Shown: positions 15,562 through 25,023, counted from the first letter of the stretch. The stretch is DNA of 64,000 nt from Chryseobacterium fluminis (GCF_026314945.1 NZ_CP111121.1:992001-1056000); one strand, 5' to 3'. Translations and numbers: made by a program. Notes: a model not told the origin generated them from the sequence alone.

Positions 15562-17283
15562 ATGAAAAGAACCATTCTACTCTCCGCTCTGTTATTGTCT
15601 CAATTTGGGACATCACAATTACTGAAAACAAGCGGCCAGAAAATCATTAATGATAAAGGTGAAAATGTTCAGCTGAGAGGTCTGGGCCCCGGAGGCTGGA
15701 TGCTCCAGGAAGGTTATATGCTGAAAACCGCAGATTTTGCGGGACCACAATATAAAATTAAAGAAAAAATCGTTGAACTGATCGGGGAAGACGGAATGAA
15801 GGAATTTTATAAAGCCTACCTTAAAAACGGCATCACGAAACAGGATATTGATTTTTTAGCTAAAGCAGGCTTTAATTCGATAAGGCTTCCGATGCACTAC
15901 AATCTGTATACTCTGCCGATCGAAAAAGAACCTAAAAAAGGTCAGAACACATGGCTGGAAGAAGGTTTTAAAATGACCGATGATCTTTTACAATGGTGTG
16001 CTGCCAATAAAATCTATCTGATTCTTGATCTTCACGCCGCTCCGGGTGGGCAGGGAAATGATGTAAATATTTCCGATAATGACAAATCCAAACCTTCTCT
16101 TTGGGAAAGTGAGGAAAATCAGAAAAAGACCGTTGCTTTGTGGAAAAAACTGGCCGAAAGATATAAAGATGAACCCTGGATCGGTGGTTATGACCTGATT
16201 AATGAGCCGAACATTAATTTTACGGGTAAAAACCCTAACGGAACGGATGAGATGTCCAATGCCCCGCTCTGGAAATTACAAAAAGAAATCACGGAAGCCA
16301 TCCGCGAAGTGGATCAGAAGCACCTTATTATTATCGAAGGAAATGGCTGGGGGAATAATTATAACGGCCTGATTCCTCTCTGGGATAACAATATGGTCTT
16401 CAGCTTCCATAAATACTGGAATAATAATGATGACCAGACTTTAAAACCTCTTTTAGACTTACGAGAAAAACATAATATTCCGATCTGGCTGGGAGAAACG
16501 GGAGAAAATTCCAATGTCTGGTTTACGGAACTGATTCAGCTTCTGGATAAGCACAATATCGGATATGCATTCTGGCCAATGAAAAAAATCGACAATATTG
16601 CAGGAATTACTAACGTCAAAATTACGCCCGAGTATCAGAAACTTCTGGATTACTGGAAAAACGGAGGAGAAAAGCCATCAAAAGAATTTGCCACCAGGGC
16701 GCTGATGAAAATTGCCGACAACTACAAATTCAGCAATACAGAAATTAAGACCGATGTCATCGATGCCATGTTCAGGCAAACCAATGACGCTTCCACAAAA
16801 CCGTTTAAAAATCATCAGATTCCCGGAAAAATCCCAGCGACAGATTATGACCTGGGAAGAATAGGTTCTGCGTATTCCGATAAAGATTTCATGAATCTGT
16901 GGGTAAGTGATCCTGCAAAAAGATCTGAATGGAATTCCGGAAACCAGCTTAGAAATGACGGAGTAGATATTTATAAAACAAACGATAATGTCTATTATGT
17001 CGGGAAAACAGAGAAAGGTGAATGGCTTCAGTATACCATCAATTCAAAAAAGGATAAAACCTACATTTTTGACCTGCATTATGCTGCTGAAAAAGATGCT
17101 AAAATCAGGATTGAGGATGCTTCGGGAAAACCGCTAGGAACCGTTTCGCTTCCTTCCACCGGTGGACAGGAAAATTGGAAAACAGCTTCCATAAAGGAAA
17201 TCCGTCTGAAAAAGGGTGAGAATAGAATTCGGCTCATTTTTGAAAGTAACGGGGTGAACCTTAGTTATTTCGAAGCGAAATAA
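15562..17283 (+). CDS. Secreted GH5 endoglucanase-like enzyme with C-terminal carbohydrate-binding domain
   Basis: 573 residues. The signal peptide (MKRTILLSALLLSQFGTSQ) is followed by a (beta/alpha)8 catalytic domain to about residue 365. Typical GH5 residues are present: RLPMHYN (~109), LDLHAAPGGQGND (~156), the acid/base in LINEPNI (Glu 215), FSFHKYW (~281), and the nucleophile in LGETGEN (Glu 312). Residues ~430-573 (GEWLQYTINSKKDKTYIFDL, ending GVNLSYFEAK) look like a CBM6-type beta-sandwich that binds sugar chains. It hydrolyses a beta-linked glucan or mannan outside the cytoplasm; subfamily and substrate are not resolvable by eye. It is monocistronic with a promoter box upstream and is not linked to the PUL at 39-48 kb. 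Confidence 0.92.
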   Translation: MKRTILLSALLLSQFGTSQLLKTSGQKIINDKGENVQLRGLGPGGWMLQEGYMLKTADFAGPQYKIKEKIVELIGEDGMKEFYKAYLKNGITKQDIDFLAKAGFNSIRLPMHYNLYTLPIEKEPKKGQNTWLEEGFKMTDDLLQWCAANKIYLILDLHAAPGGQGNDVNISDNDKSKPSLWESEENQKKTVALWKKLAERYKDEPWIGGYDLINEPNINFTGKNPNGTDEMSNAPLWKLQKEITEAIREVDQKHLIIIEGNGWGNNYNGLIPLWDNNMVFSFHKYWNNNDDQTLKPLLDLREKHNIPIWLGETGENSNVWFTELIQLLDKHNIGYAFWPMKKIDNIAGITNVKITPEYQKLLDYWKNGGEKPSKEFATRALMKIADNYKFSNTEIKTDVIDAMFRQTNDASTKPFKNHQIPGKIPATDYDLGRIGSAYSDKDFMNLWVSDPAKRSEWNSGNQLRNDGVDIYKTNDNVYYVGKTEKGEWLQYTINSKKDKTYIFDLHYAAEKDAKIRIEDASGKPLGTVSLPSTGGQENWKTASIKEIRLKKGENRIRLIFESNGVNLSYFEAK

Positions 17284-17352
17284 TGTATTAAAGACAAAAT
17301 AAATTTACAGTTCTAATAATTTTAAGTATTTTTCCGGAAAATTAAAACTATT

Positions 17353-17808
17353 ATGGAAACAAAATCTCCTTTTGATCAGTTTGATGAATTAAGGATCGAC
17401 AACGCATCAAAACTATTTCTTGCAGAGGCTGCAAAATGGACTACTTTTCTGGCGATATTAGGATACATCGGTATCGGCCTTATGGTAATTGCTGCTTTAT
17501 TTATGATGACATTAGGTGCTTCGATGAGTACAGAAAACAGTATGATGCCTTTTGGAGGCGGTATGGTGTTCTCTCTTGTTTATCTGGTATTCGCTGCACT
17601 CTATTTTATTCCGATCAATTATCTTTACAGATTCGGATCCAATATGAAATCTGCTTTGCGCTCCAATAACCAGACGGAACTTACCAAGGCATTCGAATAT
17701 TTGAAGTCACATTATAAATTTATCGGTATTCTAACCATTATCGTATTTGCCCTTTATATTCTCGCTATTTTCGGTGTGATGATTGCAGGGATGAGCGGTA
17801 TGAGATAG
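17353..17808 (+). CDS. DUF5362-like membrane protein
   Basis: 151 residues. The first ~25 are polar (ME..FDELRIDNASKLFL), then about four membrane segments follow: AILGYIGIGLMVIAALFMMT, a Gly/Met-rich loop (FGGGMVFSL), VYLVFAALYFIPI with NYLYRFGSNM, and IIVFALYILAIFGVMIAGM at the end. The region ~95-120 (LYRFGSNMKSAL, TELTKAFEYLKSHYKF) is the conserved part of the DUF5362 family. Function unknown; it is an inner-membrane protein by topology. It stands alone with a terminator after it. Confidence 0.8.
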   Translation: METKSPFDQFDELRIDNASKLFLAEAAKWTTFLAILGYIGIGLMVIAALFMMTLGASMSTENSMMPFGGGMVFSLVYLVFAALYFIPINYLYRFGSNMKSALRSNNQTELTKAFEYLKSHYKFIGILTIIVFALYILAIFGVMIAGMSGMR

Positions 17809-17835
17809 ATCAGTATTATTTAAAATTAATCATAG

Positions 17836-17860
17836 TCCTTCTTTTTAAGAAGGATTTTTT
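17836..17860 (+). terminator. Terminator of the DUF5362 gene
   Basis: TCCTTCTT and AAGAAGGA form an 8-bp stem with a TTT loop, followed by a T run. It ends 15 bases before the start of the beta-lactamase gene. Confidence 0.85.
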
Positions 17861-17875
17861 GTAACCTTACTTATT

Positions 17876-18754
17876 ATGAAAAAAATCAGTCTGTTTTTTC
17901 TTCTGATTTCTGCGTGTATGTTTGCCCAGCAATCTGTTTTAGAACAAAAAATCAATGCCATCATTAAAGATAAAAAAGCTACCGTGGGCATTTCTGTTCT
18001 CAGTTTTGAAGACGGCTTTATTTATAACAAAAACCAGGATAAAAAGCTTCCGATGCAGAGTGTGTTTAAATTCCATATTGCAGCAGCAGTCCTGCACCTG
18101 GTAGATAACGGAAAGCTTTCGCTTGGTCAGAAAATCCTGTTGAATAAAACCAATCTGCTGGAAAATACATGGTCGCCGCTACGGGATAAATATCCCGGTG
18201 GAAATGTTGAGGTCCCGCTACGTGAGATTCTTGAATATACTGTAGCGAAAAGTGATAATAACGGCTGCGATATTTTACTGAAATTACTCGGAGGCACACA
18301 GAGCGTGCAGAAATTTATGGATGCTAAAGGCGTAAAGGGATTCCGGATCAAATATAATGAGGCCACTATGCACAGGGATTGGAATGCGCAATATGAAAAT
18401 TACAGTACCGCAAAATCGGCAGTCGATGTGCTGAAAAAGCTGTATGACGGGAAATTGTTATCAAAAAAATCAACTGACTACCTGACAAAAGTATTATTAT
18501 CCACATCTACCGGAAAAAACAAACTGATAGAACAGCTCCCGGAAGGCACCCCGGTGGCCAGAAAAACGGGTGCTTCAGGAAAGAATAAGGAAGGACTTAC
18601 CGGCGCTGAGAACGAAATTGCGATCGTCACTTTGCCTTCTCAGCGGCATTACGCCATAGCCGTATTCGTCAGCAATTCAACGGAAAGCGATGCAGTAAAC
18701 TGTAAAATTATTTCCGATGTTTCCAAAACAGTGTGGGATTATTTTAATAAGTAA
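17876..18754 (+). CDS. bla: Class A (subclass A2) beta-lactamase
   Basis: 292 residues with a signal peptide (MKKISLFFLLISACMFAQQ); it acts in the periplasm and opens the beta-lactam ring through an acyl-serine intermediate. All class A active-site motifs are present: Ser62-Val-Phe-Lys65, Ser126-Asp-Asn128, Glu162 in the omega loop (YNEATMHRDWN) and Lys230-Thr-Gly232. The EATMH...QYEN pattern and the extra loop residues point to the A2 subclass (PER/CGA/CIA-like), usual in Chryseobacterium chromosomes, where members hydrolyse cephalosporins. The exact variant cannot be named. No regulator gene of the AmpR kind is adjacent and no mobile element flanks it, which fits a resident gene. Confidence 0.95.
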   Translation: MKKISLFFLLISACMFAQQSVLEQKINAIIKDKKATVGISVLSFEDGFIYNKNQDKKLPMQSVFKFHIAAAVLHLVDNGKLSLGQKILLNKTNLLENTWSPLRDKYPGGNVEVPLREILEYTVAKSDNNGCDILLKLLGGTQSVQKFMDAKGVKGFRIKYNEATMHRDWNAQYENYSTAKSAVDVLKKLYDGKLLSKKSTDYLTKVLLSTSTGKNKLIEQLPEGTPVARKTGASGKNKEGLTGAENEIAIVTLPSQRHYAIAVFVSNSTESDAVNCKIISDVSKTVWDYFNK

Positions 18755-18796
18755 AATTTTAGGCTTAATTTTAGGCGGCTGTAAAAGATATTCATT

Positions 18797-19207
18797 ATGA
18801 AAAAAATAATAGTACTCGCAGGAATTTTCAGTTTTTCACTTTTCTGTGCCCAGAAGGGAGATAACTATCTGCAACTGAGATATGGCAGCATCTGCTGCGG
18901 AACTCCGTCTACAGCACCCGTAGACCAATATATTACTCAATTCAAGAAGAAAAATAAAATTAAAAACCTGGAAGTCTACAGACAGAGCGGTCTGGGAAGA
19001 GAAGGTGAATTTAACCTGTATATAGGGACAGATCAACTTACCAGGAAACAGAAAACAGCGTTTGTGAAAGGGCTGAAATCTGCTGTGGAAGCCCAGAATA
19101 ATGCCAGACAGAAAAATCATGACGGAACCATAGGTTTTGAGGAAACCGAAATGGTGAAAAAAGCTGATTTAGCCAACGCTAGGAATCTAACTATCTATAA
19201 AAAATAA
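18797..19207 (+). CDS. Secreted protein of unknown function
   Basis: 136 residues with a signal peptide (MKKIIVLAGIFSFSLFCAQ). The mature part contains SICCGTPSTAPVDQYITQFK with adjacent cysteines, an alpha/beta-looking core (NLEVYRQSGLGREGEFNLYI), and a basic helix (FVKGLKSAVEAQNNARQKN). It lies 42 bases after the beta-lactamase and 7 bases before the dehydrogenase gene, so it may be part of one transcript with the latter. No family recognised. Confidence 0.75.
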   Translation: MKKIIVLAGIFSFSLFCAQKGDNYLQLRYGSICCGTPSTAPVDQYITQFKKKNKIKNLEVYRQSGLGREGEFNLYIGTDQLTRKQKTAFVKGLKSAVEAQNNARQKNHDGTIGFEETEMVKKADLANARNLTIYKK

Positions 19208-19214
19208 AAGAAAA

Positions 19215-20108
19215 ATGATCAAAAACATTGTAGTTATCGGAGCTGGAACCATGGGGAACGGTATTGCCCATACTTTTGCGCAAAGCGGGTTTAAAGTGAA
19301 CCTCGTAGATGTATCTCAGGAAGCTTTGGACAGAGGCCTGAAAACCATTACTACCAATCTTGACAGAATAATTGCAAAGGGAAACCTTACTGAAGAACAG
19401 AAGGCTGAGACATTGGGAAATATTTCGACTTTCACTGCACTTCAGGATGCCGTAGGAGCGGCGGACCTTATTGTAGAAGCAGCGACCGAAAACCAGGAAC
19501 TGAAGCTGAAGATCTTCGGACAGATGGATGAGTTTGCCCCTGAAAACTGTATTCTGGCTACCAATACTTCATCGATCTCTATCACGAAAATTGCCGCCGC
19601 TACCAAAAGGGCTGATAAAGTTATCGGGATGCACTTTATGAATCCTGTGCCCATTATGAAACTGGTAGAGATCATCAAAGGGTATTCTACTTCTAAAGAA
19701 ACTTTTGACTCTATCTATGAGATGAGTAAAACTTTAGGAAAAGTTCCTGTAGAAGTTAATGATTATCCCGGCTTTGTGGCCAACAGAATCCTGATGCCAA
19801 TGATCAACGAATCTATCGAAACTTTATATAACGGGGTTGCCGGGGTTGCAGAAATCGATACGGTGATGAAGCTGGGAATGGCTCATCCGATGGGGCCGCT
19901 TCAGCTGGCAGATTTTATCGGTCTTGATGTTTGCCTGGCGATCCTGAACGTGATGTATGACGGTTTCAAAAATCCTAAATATGCTCCTAATCCACTCTTG
20001 GTAAACATGGTAATGGCAGGAAAGCTCGGCGTAAAATCAGGGGAAGGTTTTTATGACTACTCCGAAAGCAAAAAAGCTGAAAAAGTAGCAGAAATGTTTT
20101 CGAAATAA
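19215..20108 (+). CDS. 3-hydroxybutyryl-CoA dehydrogenase
   Basis: 297 residues, the standard length of the monofunctional enzyme (Hbd/PaaH type). It interconverts 3-hydroxyacyl-CoA and 3-oxoacyl-CoA with NAD(P). The N-terminal Rossmann motif is VVIGAGTMGNGIAHTFAQSG (residues ~5-24), followed by VDVSQEAL. The catalytic His-Glu pair is in GMHFMNPVPIMKLVEII (~137-153), and the conserved NDYPGFVANRILMP lies at ~176-190. The C-terminal domain with AHPMGPLQLADFIGLDV closes the site. Its place is fatty-acid or aromatic-acid breakdown; no partner genes of those pathways are adjacent. Confidence 0.95.
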   Translation: MIKNIVVIGAGTMGNGIAHTFAQSGFKVNLVDVSQEALDRGLKTITTNLDRIIAKGNLTEEQKAETLGNISTFTALQDAVGAADLIVEAATENQELKLKIFGQMDEFAPENCILATNTSSISITKIAAATKRADKVIGMHFMNPVPIMKLVEIIKGYSTSKETFDSIYEMSKTLGKVPVEVNDYPGFVANRILMPMINESIETLYNGVAGVAEIDTVMKLGMAHPMGPLQLADFIGLDVCLAILNVMYDGFKNPKYAPNPLLVNMVMAGKLGVKSGEGFYDYSESKKAEKVAEMFSK

Positions 20109-20177
20109 TTTTAAAGTTATGAGTTATAGTTATAAATTTGGGCTCAAGCTATTAATTTATAATTTAACTACTACGCT

Positions 20178-21497
20178 TTGATAAAACTTAAAGAAAAGAA
20201 TATTCAGATATTACTGGTCATCATAACTTTTATGATGACCATTTTGCGTTTTTTACTCAATGAAAAAGGAAGGGTGAACCCTGATTCTATCCGCTATATG
20301 AGATTTGCCCGCGCACTGCCGGTTATTGATAATACCACGACGCCATTAGGATATCCTGCTGCTATAAAGTTCTTTACTTATTTCGGACCGGATGAGTTCT
20401 GGAGCAGTAAAGTCATCGGACTTCTGGCTTTCTTATTTATCGTTTTTTTTGCCTGGAGAAAAAAGTTCTACTTCCGGGAATCTGTTGTTTTATGTACATT
20501 ATTCAGTTTTCTTTCTATTTTTTCTTACACCATGAGTGAGGCGCTGATCTTACCTTTTGTCGTTCTTTTCATGTACACGGCCATGCTTACCATTAATGGA
20601 AAGCTTGGAAAATGGCAGTCCGTTTTTTATCTGTCCCTGTGTTTAATAGCCCTCTATAACATACGATACAGTGCTCTTTTTATCATCGGAGGAACCGGTC
20701 TGTACGGCCTGATCTTCCTGAAGAGAACCTATGGCATTTCCTTTATCATTTCAGCAACGGTCGGCATGGTATTTATTGTCCTATATAAATTTCTTTTTAT
20801 AGACTATTTTAACGCAGAATATGTTCAGCAATTTTTAGAAATGGGCCTGCATACGACTCCGGAATTGCTGATCCAGTTATTTCAGGGATTGTGTACGACT
20901 TTCAATCCTTTTATTCATATTGCCAATCCGGGTGGAGGTATTATTAATTATGCCATTTACGGCATCGGTCTGGTCAACATTCTTTTCATCATTTACCTTT
21001 TTATTAAGTATAAGCTTTCGGACGCTGAGTTTTTCTATATTTTTGTAAGTATTGCAGGAATCGTCTGTTCCTATTTCGTGCAGTATTTCTATTCTGTAAA
21101 TCCGATAGATTACCGGTTGATGGCTCCTTTCAGCCTTCCGGTCTGGCTGGTGTACCTGAAAAGGCTTTTCTCGCTTTTCGGAATAAAGGTGTATGTGGTA
21201 GGATTTTTAAGCCTCATGTCCGGGATGCTTTTCACCTGGCTTTCCAGAGGAAATTATCTTGAAAACAGAAAAAAAATCACGGAATTCCTGAAAACAGAGA
21301 AGCTTGATAAAGCCCCACTGAAGTTTTTTATCATCGAAGAACTGGACCTGGAAAAAATACAGGTAGCAGAACTGATCAGTACGGTAAATCCACAGGTAAG
21401 TATTACCTTCAAGCCTGAGGATACGCTGCAGAAAACAACATTAACGCGTTATAAAGTTTTGCAAAAAGTTAAGATCGACAAGAACAAATATCAATAA
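20178..21497 (+). CDS. Polytopic membrane protein, GT-C-like
   Basis: 439 residues from a TTG start at 20178; the first ATG would cut into membrane segment 1. About ten membrane helices (IQILLVIITFMMTILRFLL, then ALILPFVVLFMYTAML, FIISATVGMVFIVLYKFLF and others) are followed by a soluble tail of ~80 residues (FFIIEELDLEKIQVAEL...). The loop after helix 1 (NPDSIRYMRFARALPVIDN) resembles the first periplasmic loop of GT-C glycosyltransferases (Dol-P-Man/ArnT-like), where acidic residues bind the lipid-sugar. I cannot assign a donor or acceptor. It is separated by 70 bases from the dehydrogenase gene. Confidence 0.75.
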   Translation: MIKLKEKNIQILLVIITFMMTILRFLLNEKGRVNPDSIRYMRFARALPVIDNTTTPLGYPAAIKFFTYFGPDEFWSSKVIGLLAFLFIVFFAWRKKFYFRESVVLCTLFSFLSIFSYTMSEALILPFVVLFMYTAMLTINGKLGKWQSVFYLSLCLIALYNIRYSALFIIGGTGLYGLIFLKRTYGISFIISATVGMVFIVLYKFLFIDYFNAEYVQQFLEMGLHTTPELLIQLFQGLCTTFNPFIHIANPGGGIINYAIYGIGLVNILFIIYLFIKYKLSDAEFFYIFVSIAGIVCSYFVQYFYSVNPIDYRLMAPFSLPVWLVYLKRLFSLFGIKVYVVGFLSLMSGMLFTWLSRGNYLENRKKITEFLKTEKLDKAPLKFFIIEELDLEKIQVAELISTVNPQVSITFKPEDTLQKTTLTRYKVLQKVKIDKNKYQ

Positions 21498-21503
21498 TTT
21501 TAT

Positions 21504-21511
21504 TATCTTTG
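21504..21511 (+). promoter_or_regulatory. -7 promoter box of the acidic protein at 21536
   Basis: TATCTTTG fits TAnnTTTG exactly and lies 24 bases before the ATG. No clear -33 TTG is seen. Confidence 0.5.
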
Positions 21512-21535
21512 ATTTAAAGTTAAAATATTAAAAAA

Positions 21536-21775
21536 ATGAAATTACCAAAGTTTTTATTAGCAGATAATTCGGAATTTCCAGAAGATTTATTCGTAGTTCA
21601 TACAGAATATCCAAGATTCATCTTAAATGTTGAAGAAGAAGAAGTTGAATGGTTAGATGATCTGGAAGGAGACGACGAGGAAACGATGGCAGATGAGGCT
21701 ACTAAAGTAGTAGAAGCTGCTTTCAAATGGTGTGATGAAGAATTGGCGAAGTACGACGAAGAAGAGGAAGAATAA
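21536..21775 (+). CDS. Small acidic protein of unknown function
   Basis: 79 residues. The N-terminal half is structured-looking (KLPKFLLADNSEFPEDLFVV, then HTEYPRFILNVEEEEVEW), and the C-terminal half is acidic and ends in EEEEE. A promoter box lies 24 bases upstream and a perfect terminator follows, so it is an independent small gene. I recall similar short acidic proteins as conserved in Flavobacteriales, without known function. WCDEELAKYDEE at the end is helical. Confidence 0.8.
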   Translation: MKLPKFLLADNSEFPEDLFVVHTEYPRFILNVEEEEVEWLDDLEGDDEETMADEATKVVEAAFKWCDEELAKYDEEEEE

Positions 21776-21790
21776 TAATTTTACCCATAA

Positions 21791-21817
21791 AAAAGGAACT
21801 CAGATTGAGTTCCTTTT
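21791..21817. terminator. Bidirectional terminator
   Basis: AAAAGGAACTCA and TGAGTTCCTTTT form a perfect 12-bp stem with a 3-base loop. It lies between convergent genes with stops at 21775 and 21822. Confidence 0.9.
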
Positions 21818-21821
21818 ATTT

Positions 21822-22232
21822 TTACTGTGCTTTATTAAATTTCAGAAGCAATAAGTTATCTTTATATAATTCCAGTGTATTTCCTGACACTACATATTTA
21901 TTGGCTTTTCCTACCATATCCATAAAATTCTGTTCTACGCTCATATTATCACAAGCCATTCTGGTAGATCCCAGTTGTCCGGCAGAAAAATTTCCATTTG
22001 CAGGATCTACTTTAGCCGTTCCAAAATAATTATTACACCCTGCATTTCCGTTGATCTTTTCTCCTTCGATATTTAAAGTAGGTATTTTCCCTTTTACATT
22101 ATCGGCAAGTTCCCATTTTGTACTTGCCAGTGATGGCTGTGCCTTTCCTACTTTTGAAGCAGAGGAACTCGTCATAGACCCACATGACGCTAACAACACT
22201 GTGGCACCTATACTTAAAAAGATATTTTTCAT
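21822..22232 (-). CDS. META/HslJ-domain lipoprotein
   Basis: 136 residues. The signal peptide ends in the lipobox LLASC (Cys 17). The mature part begins with a Ser-rich linker and then shows the META-domain pattern: LASTKWELADN (~36), PTLNIEGEKINGNAGCNNYFG (~51-71 in two parts), and the closing STRMACDNMSVEQNFMDMVG (~90-110) with two Cys. META domains occur in HslJ-type heat-shock or novobiocin-resistance-linked lipoproteins; the molecular role is not known. It is a single gene, convergent with the acidic protein. Confidence 0.88.
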   Translation of the reverse strand: MKNIFLSIGATVLLASCGSMTSSSASKVGKAQPSLASTKWELADNVKGKIPTLNIEGEKINGNAGCNNYFGTAKVDPANGNFSAGQLGSTRMACDNMSVEQNFMDMVGKANKYVVSGNTLELYKDNLLLLKFNKAQ

Positions 22233-22255
22233 TTTTTATTTTTATTTATTTAAAC

Positions 22256-22263
22256 CAAATTTA
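22256..22263 (-). promoter_or_regulatory. -7 promoter box of the META-domain gene
   Basis: On the minus strand this reads TAAATTTG (TAnnTTTG), 24 bases before the start codon. A CAAA (TTTG) at 22291-22294 is further away than the usual spacing. Confidence 0.4.
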
Positions 22264-22394
22264 CGGAAATATTATTATCATAACGGTTTTCAAAGGATTT
22301 TATTCTTCCCGGATCACCGATTTATTTCTAAGTATTACCTGGAGATTACTGCGAATTTTTCCGAAAAAAATGAGCTACCCTGCAACAAATAAAA

Positions 22395-22418
22395 AAACGG
22401 ACTCAAGAAAGTCCGTTT
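22395..22418 (-). terminator. pheT terminator
   Basis: AAACGGACT and AGTCCGTTT form a 9-bp stem with a 6-base loop; on the minus strand it is followed by TTTTATTTG. It lies 34 bases past the pheT stop. Confidence 0.8.
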
Positions 22419-22451
22419 ATATATGAATATGTCTATTGTAATATTCTAATA

Positions 22452-24854
22452 TTATGATCTCAATTCGGCATTGAATTCTTTCTGGAAAGATTTAATCAGA
22501 GAATCCATCACTACTGCAATTTCTTTTTCTTCCAGTGTTTTCTCTTCATTTAAAAGCTCAAAACTCATGGCATAAGACTTTTTACCTTCCGGCAGATTTT
22601 TGCCTTCATAAACATCAAAAAGATTGATGTTCTTAATATAAGGAGACTTATTCTTCTTTGCCGTCTGGTAAAGATCTTCGTAGTTCACATGCTTATCAAT
22701 CAGCAATGCAAGGTCTCTCCTGATTTTGTTGAATTTAGGAATATCTTTAAATTTCAGTTCATTTGCAGCGCGAAGTTCCTGAGCAAATTCCAATTCTATT
22801 TCAGCATAGAAACATTCCTGGTCGATATCAAAATCTTTCAGCATCTGGGCAGAAACTTTTCCGATTCTTACCAAAACTCTTCCGTCTGTTTCATACGCCA
22901 AAGCATCTGAAAACCTTTCATCAGACAAAGCCACTTCTTTATAATCGACAGTCAGTTTTTCCAGTAAAACTTTCACATAAGCTTTTAAATTGAAGAAACT
23001 GGTGGCTGATTTCGGCTGAAGCCAGTTTTCTGCTACATCTCTTCCGGTCACTAAAAGTGCCAGTTGTTTTCTTTCTTCATATTTATCCTTTTTATGATAA
23101 ATTTTTCCGAATTCGAAGAACCTGATATCCTGATTTTTTCTGTTGATATTGTAGATTGCATTCTGAAGAAGACCTTCCAGTAAAGATTTTCTCATAAATG
23201 CCAAATCATTGCTTAAAGGATTTAACAGTTTTACCGCATCGGTTTCATCTTTCACAAAAGTCAGAGAATTATTCATTACTTCATTAAACCCTAAACTCTG
23301 TAAATTTCTGGCCCAGCTGTTTTCTAATTCATCCTGATCATGAGCATTTAACTTCACCGGCGTAAACGAAATTTTCTGAGGAGCATCGATTTTATTATAT
23401 CCGTAAATTCTCAGGATCTCTTCGATAACATCGATTTCTCTAGTCACATCTCCTCTGTAAGCCGGAACAGAAATTTCCAGGCCATTCTGGATCTCATTCA
23501 GTACCTGAATTTCCAGCGCCTTTAAAATTTCTTTTACCTTCTCTCTGTGAATTTTAGTCCCTAAAATCTGTTCAATTTTAGAGAACCTGATGATCACATA
23601 GCTATCCTCGATCTTCTTAGGATATTCTTCCAACAGATCTCCGACAAGTTTTCCTTCTGCCAGTTCAGTGATTAATCTGATGGCGTGGGTAATGGCTGTT
23701 CTGGTAATATTCGGGTCTACTCCTCTTTCAAACCTGAATGATGCATCGGTATTCAGACCATGGAATTTAGCTCCTTTTCTTACGGCAACAGGGTTGAAAT
23801 AAGCGCTTTCAAGGAAAATAGTGGTCGTCTCTCCAGAAACTCCTGAAGTAGCCCCACCAAATACTCCTGCAATACACATGGGAGTATCTTTTCCGTCTTT
23901 AATAATGATTTCCGTACCGTTCAATGTTCTTTCAACGCCATCTAAAGTGGTAAATTTTGTTCCCTCTTTTACTGTTCCCACTTTTACTTTCTGATCTGCA
24001 ATTTTGTCTGCATCAAAAGCGTGAAGCGGCTGCCCGTATCCATGTAGAACATAATTGGTAATATCGACAACATTGTTAATAGGGCTTAAGCCAATTGCTT
24101 TCAGCCTGTTTTTCAGCCAGGCCGGAGATTCTGCAACTTTAACATTTTCGATTACAGCACCGATGTATCTCGGACAGAGTTCTGCATCTTCAACTTCTAA
24201 AGTAAACCCATGAGAACCTTCGTTATTCAGGGATTCAGAAGATATTTTTTCAAACTCAGACTTCTGCTTGTTGGTCGAAAGATACGCGTAAAGATCTCTT
24301 GCCACCCCATAGTGAGACATGGCATCGGTTCTGTTGGGCGTAAGACCAATTTCAAAAACCTCATCATTTGTCAGTTCAAAATAATCCCCAAATTTTTTTC
24401 CAACCTCATACTTCTCATCATCCAAAACCATGATACCGCCGTGATCATCACTCAGGCCCAGCTCATCTTCCGCACAGATCATTCCCTGCGAAACCTCTCC
24501 CCTGATCTTGGCTTCTTTGATCTCAAAAAAGTTTCCGGTTTTGTCATAGATTTTAGTTCCTACAACAGCTACCGGAACAATCTGTCCCGCTTCCACATTA
24601 GGAGCTCCGCAGACAATATGTAAAACTTTTCCGTTTCCTATTTCTACTGTTGTTTTCTTTAGTTTATCAGCATTCGGATGTTTCTCGCAAGTCAGTACTT
24701 TACCTACAACGATCCCTTCCAGACTGCCTTTCACACTTTCAAATTTTTCTATCCCTTCAACTTCAAGACCGATATCTGTAAGGAATTCGCCGATTCTTTC
24801 CGTCTTTAATTCCGTTTTAATGTAGTCTTTAAGCCAATTGTTTGATATTTTCAT
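22452..24854 (-). CDS. pheT: Phenylalanyl-tRNA synthetase beta subunit
   Basis: 800 residues, normal for the bacterial beta chain. It charges tRNA-Phe with the alpha subunit (pheS), which is not in this window, so the two genes are unlinked here, as is common in flavobacteria. Domains in order: tRNA-binding EMAP fold (VGKVLTCEKHPNADKLKK, ~52-69), B3/B4 editing region, B5 (~410-480), catalytic-like core (SLTFVKDETDAVKLLNPLSN ~530), and a C-terminal anticodon-binding FDX-ACB domain (FKDIPKFNKIRRDLALLID ~710). The gene is monocistronic with its own terminator. Confidence 0.97.
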   Translation of the reverse strand: MKISNNWLKDYIKTELKTERIGEFLTDIGLEVEGIEKFESVKGSLEGIVVGKVLTCEKHPNADKLKKTTVEIGNGKVLHIVCGAPNVEAGQIVPVAVVGTKIYDKTGNFFEIKEAKIRGEVSQGMICAEDELGLSDDHGGIMVLDDEKYEVGKKFGDYFELTNDEVFEIGLTPNRTDAMSHYGVARDLYAYLSTNKQKSEFEKISSESLNNEGSHGFTLEVEDAELCPRYIGAVIENVKVAESPAWLKNRLKAIGLSPINNVVDITNYVLHGYGQPLHAFDADKIADQKVKVGTVKEGTKFTTLDGVERTLNGTEIIIKDGKDTPMCIAGVFGGATSGVSGETTTIFLESAYFNPVAVRKGAKFHGLNTDASFRFERGVDPNITRTAITHAIRLITELAEGKLVGDLLEEYPKKIEDSYVIIRFSKIEQILGTKIHREKVKEILKALEIQVLNEIQNGLEISVPAYRGDVTREIDVIEEILRIYGYNKIDAPQKISFTPVKLNAHDQDELENSWARNLQSLGFNEVMNNSLTFVKDETDAVKLLNPLSNDLAFMRKSLLEGLLQNAIYNINRKNQDIRFFEFGKIYHKKDKYEERKQLALLVTGRDVAENWLQPKSATSFFNLKAYVKVLLEKLTVDYKEVALSDERFSDALAYETDGRVLVRIGKVSAQMLKDFDIDQECFYAEIELEFAQELRAANELKFKDIPKFNKIRRDLALLIDKHVNYEDLYQTAKKNKSPYIKNINLFDVYEGKNLPEGKKSYAMSFELLNEEKTLEEKEIAVVMDSLIKSFQKEFNAELRS

Positions 24855-25023
24855 CTGATAATCTTTATTTTTTCTAAGGTCAGATAAAACCTACCGGTCT
24901 CATCTTATTATTTTGAAATTTCTACTTCAATTTTTGAGTCTACAAATGTCGTGTTTTTTTGAGAAATATCGAAATTTAGAGATAACTTTAAATAGGGATA
25001 AACCATTTTTAATTTTATTTTCT

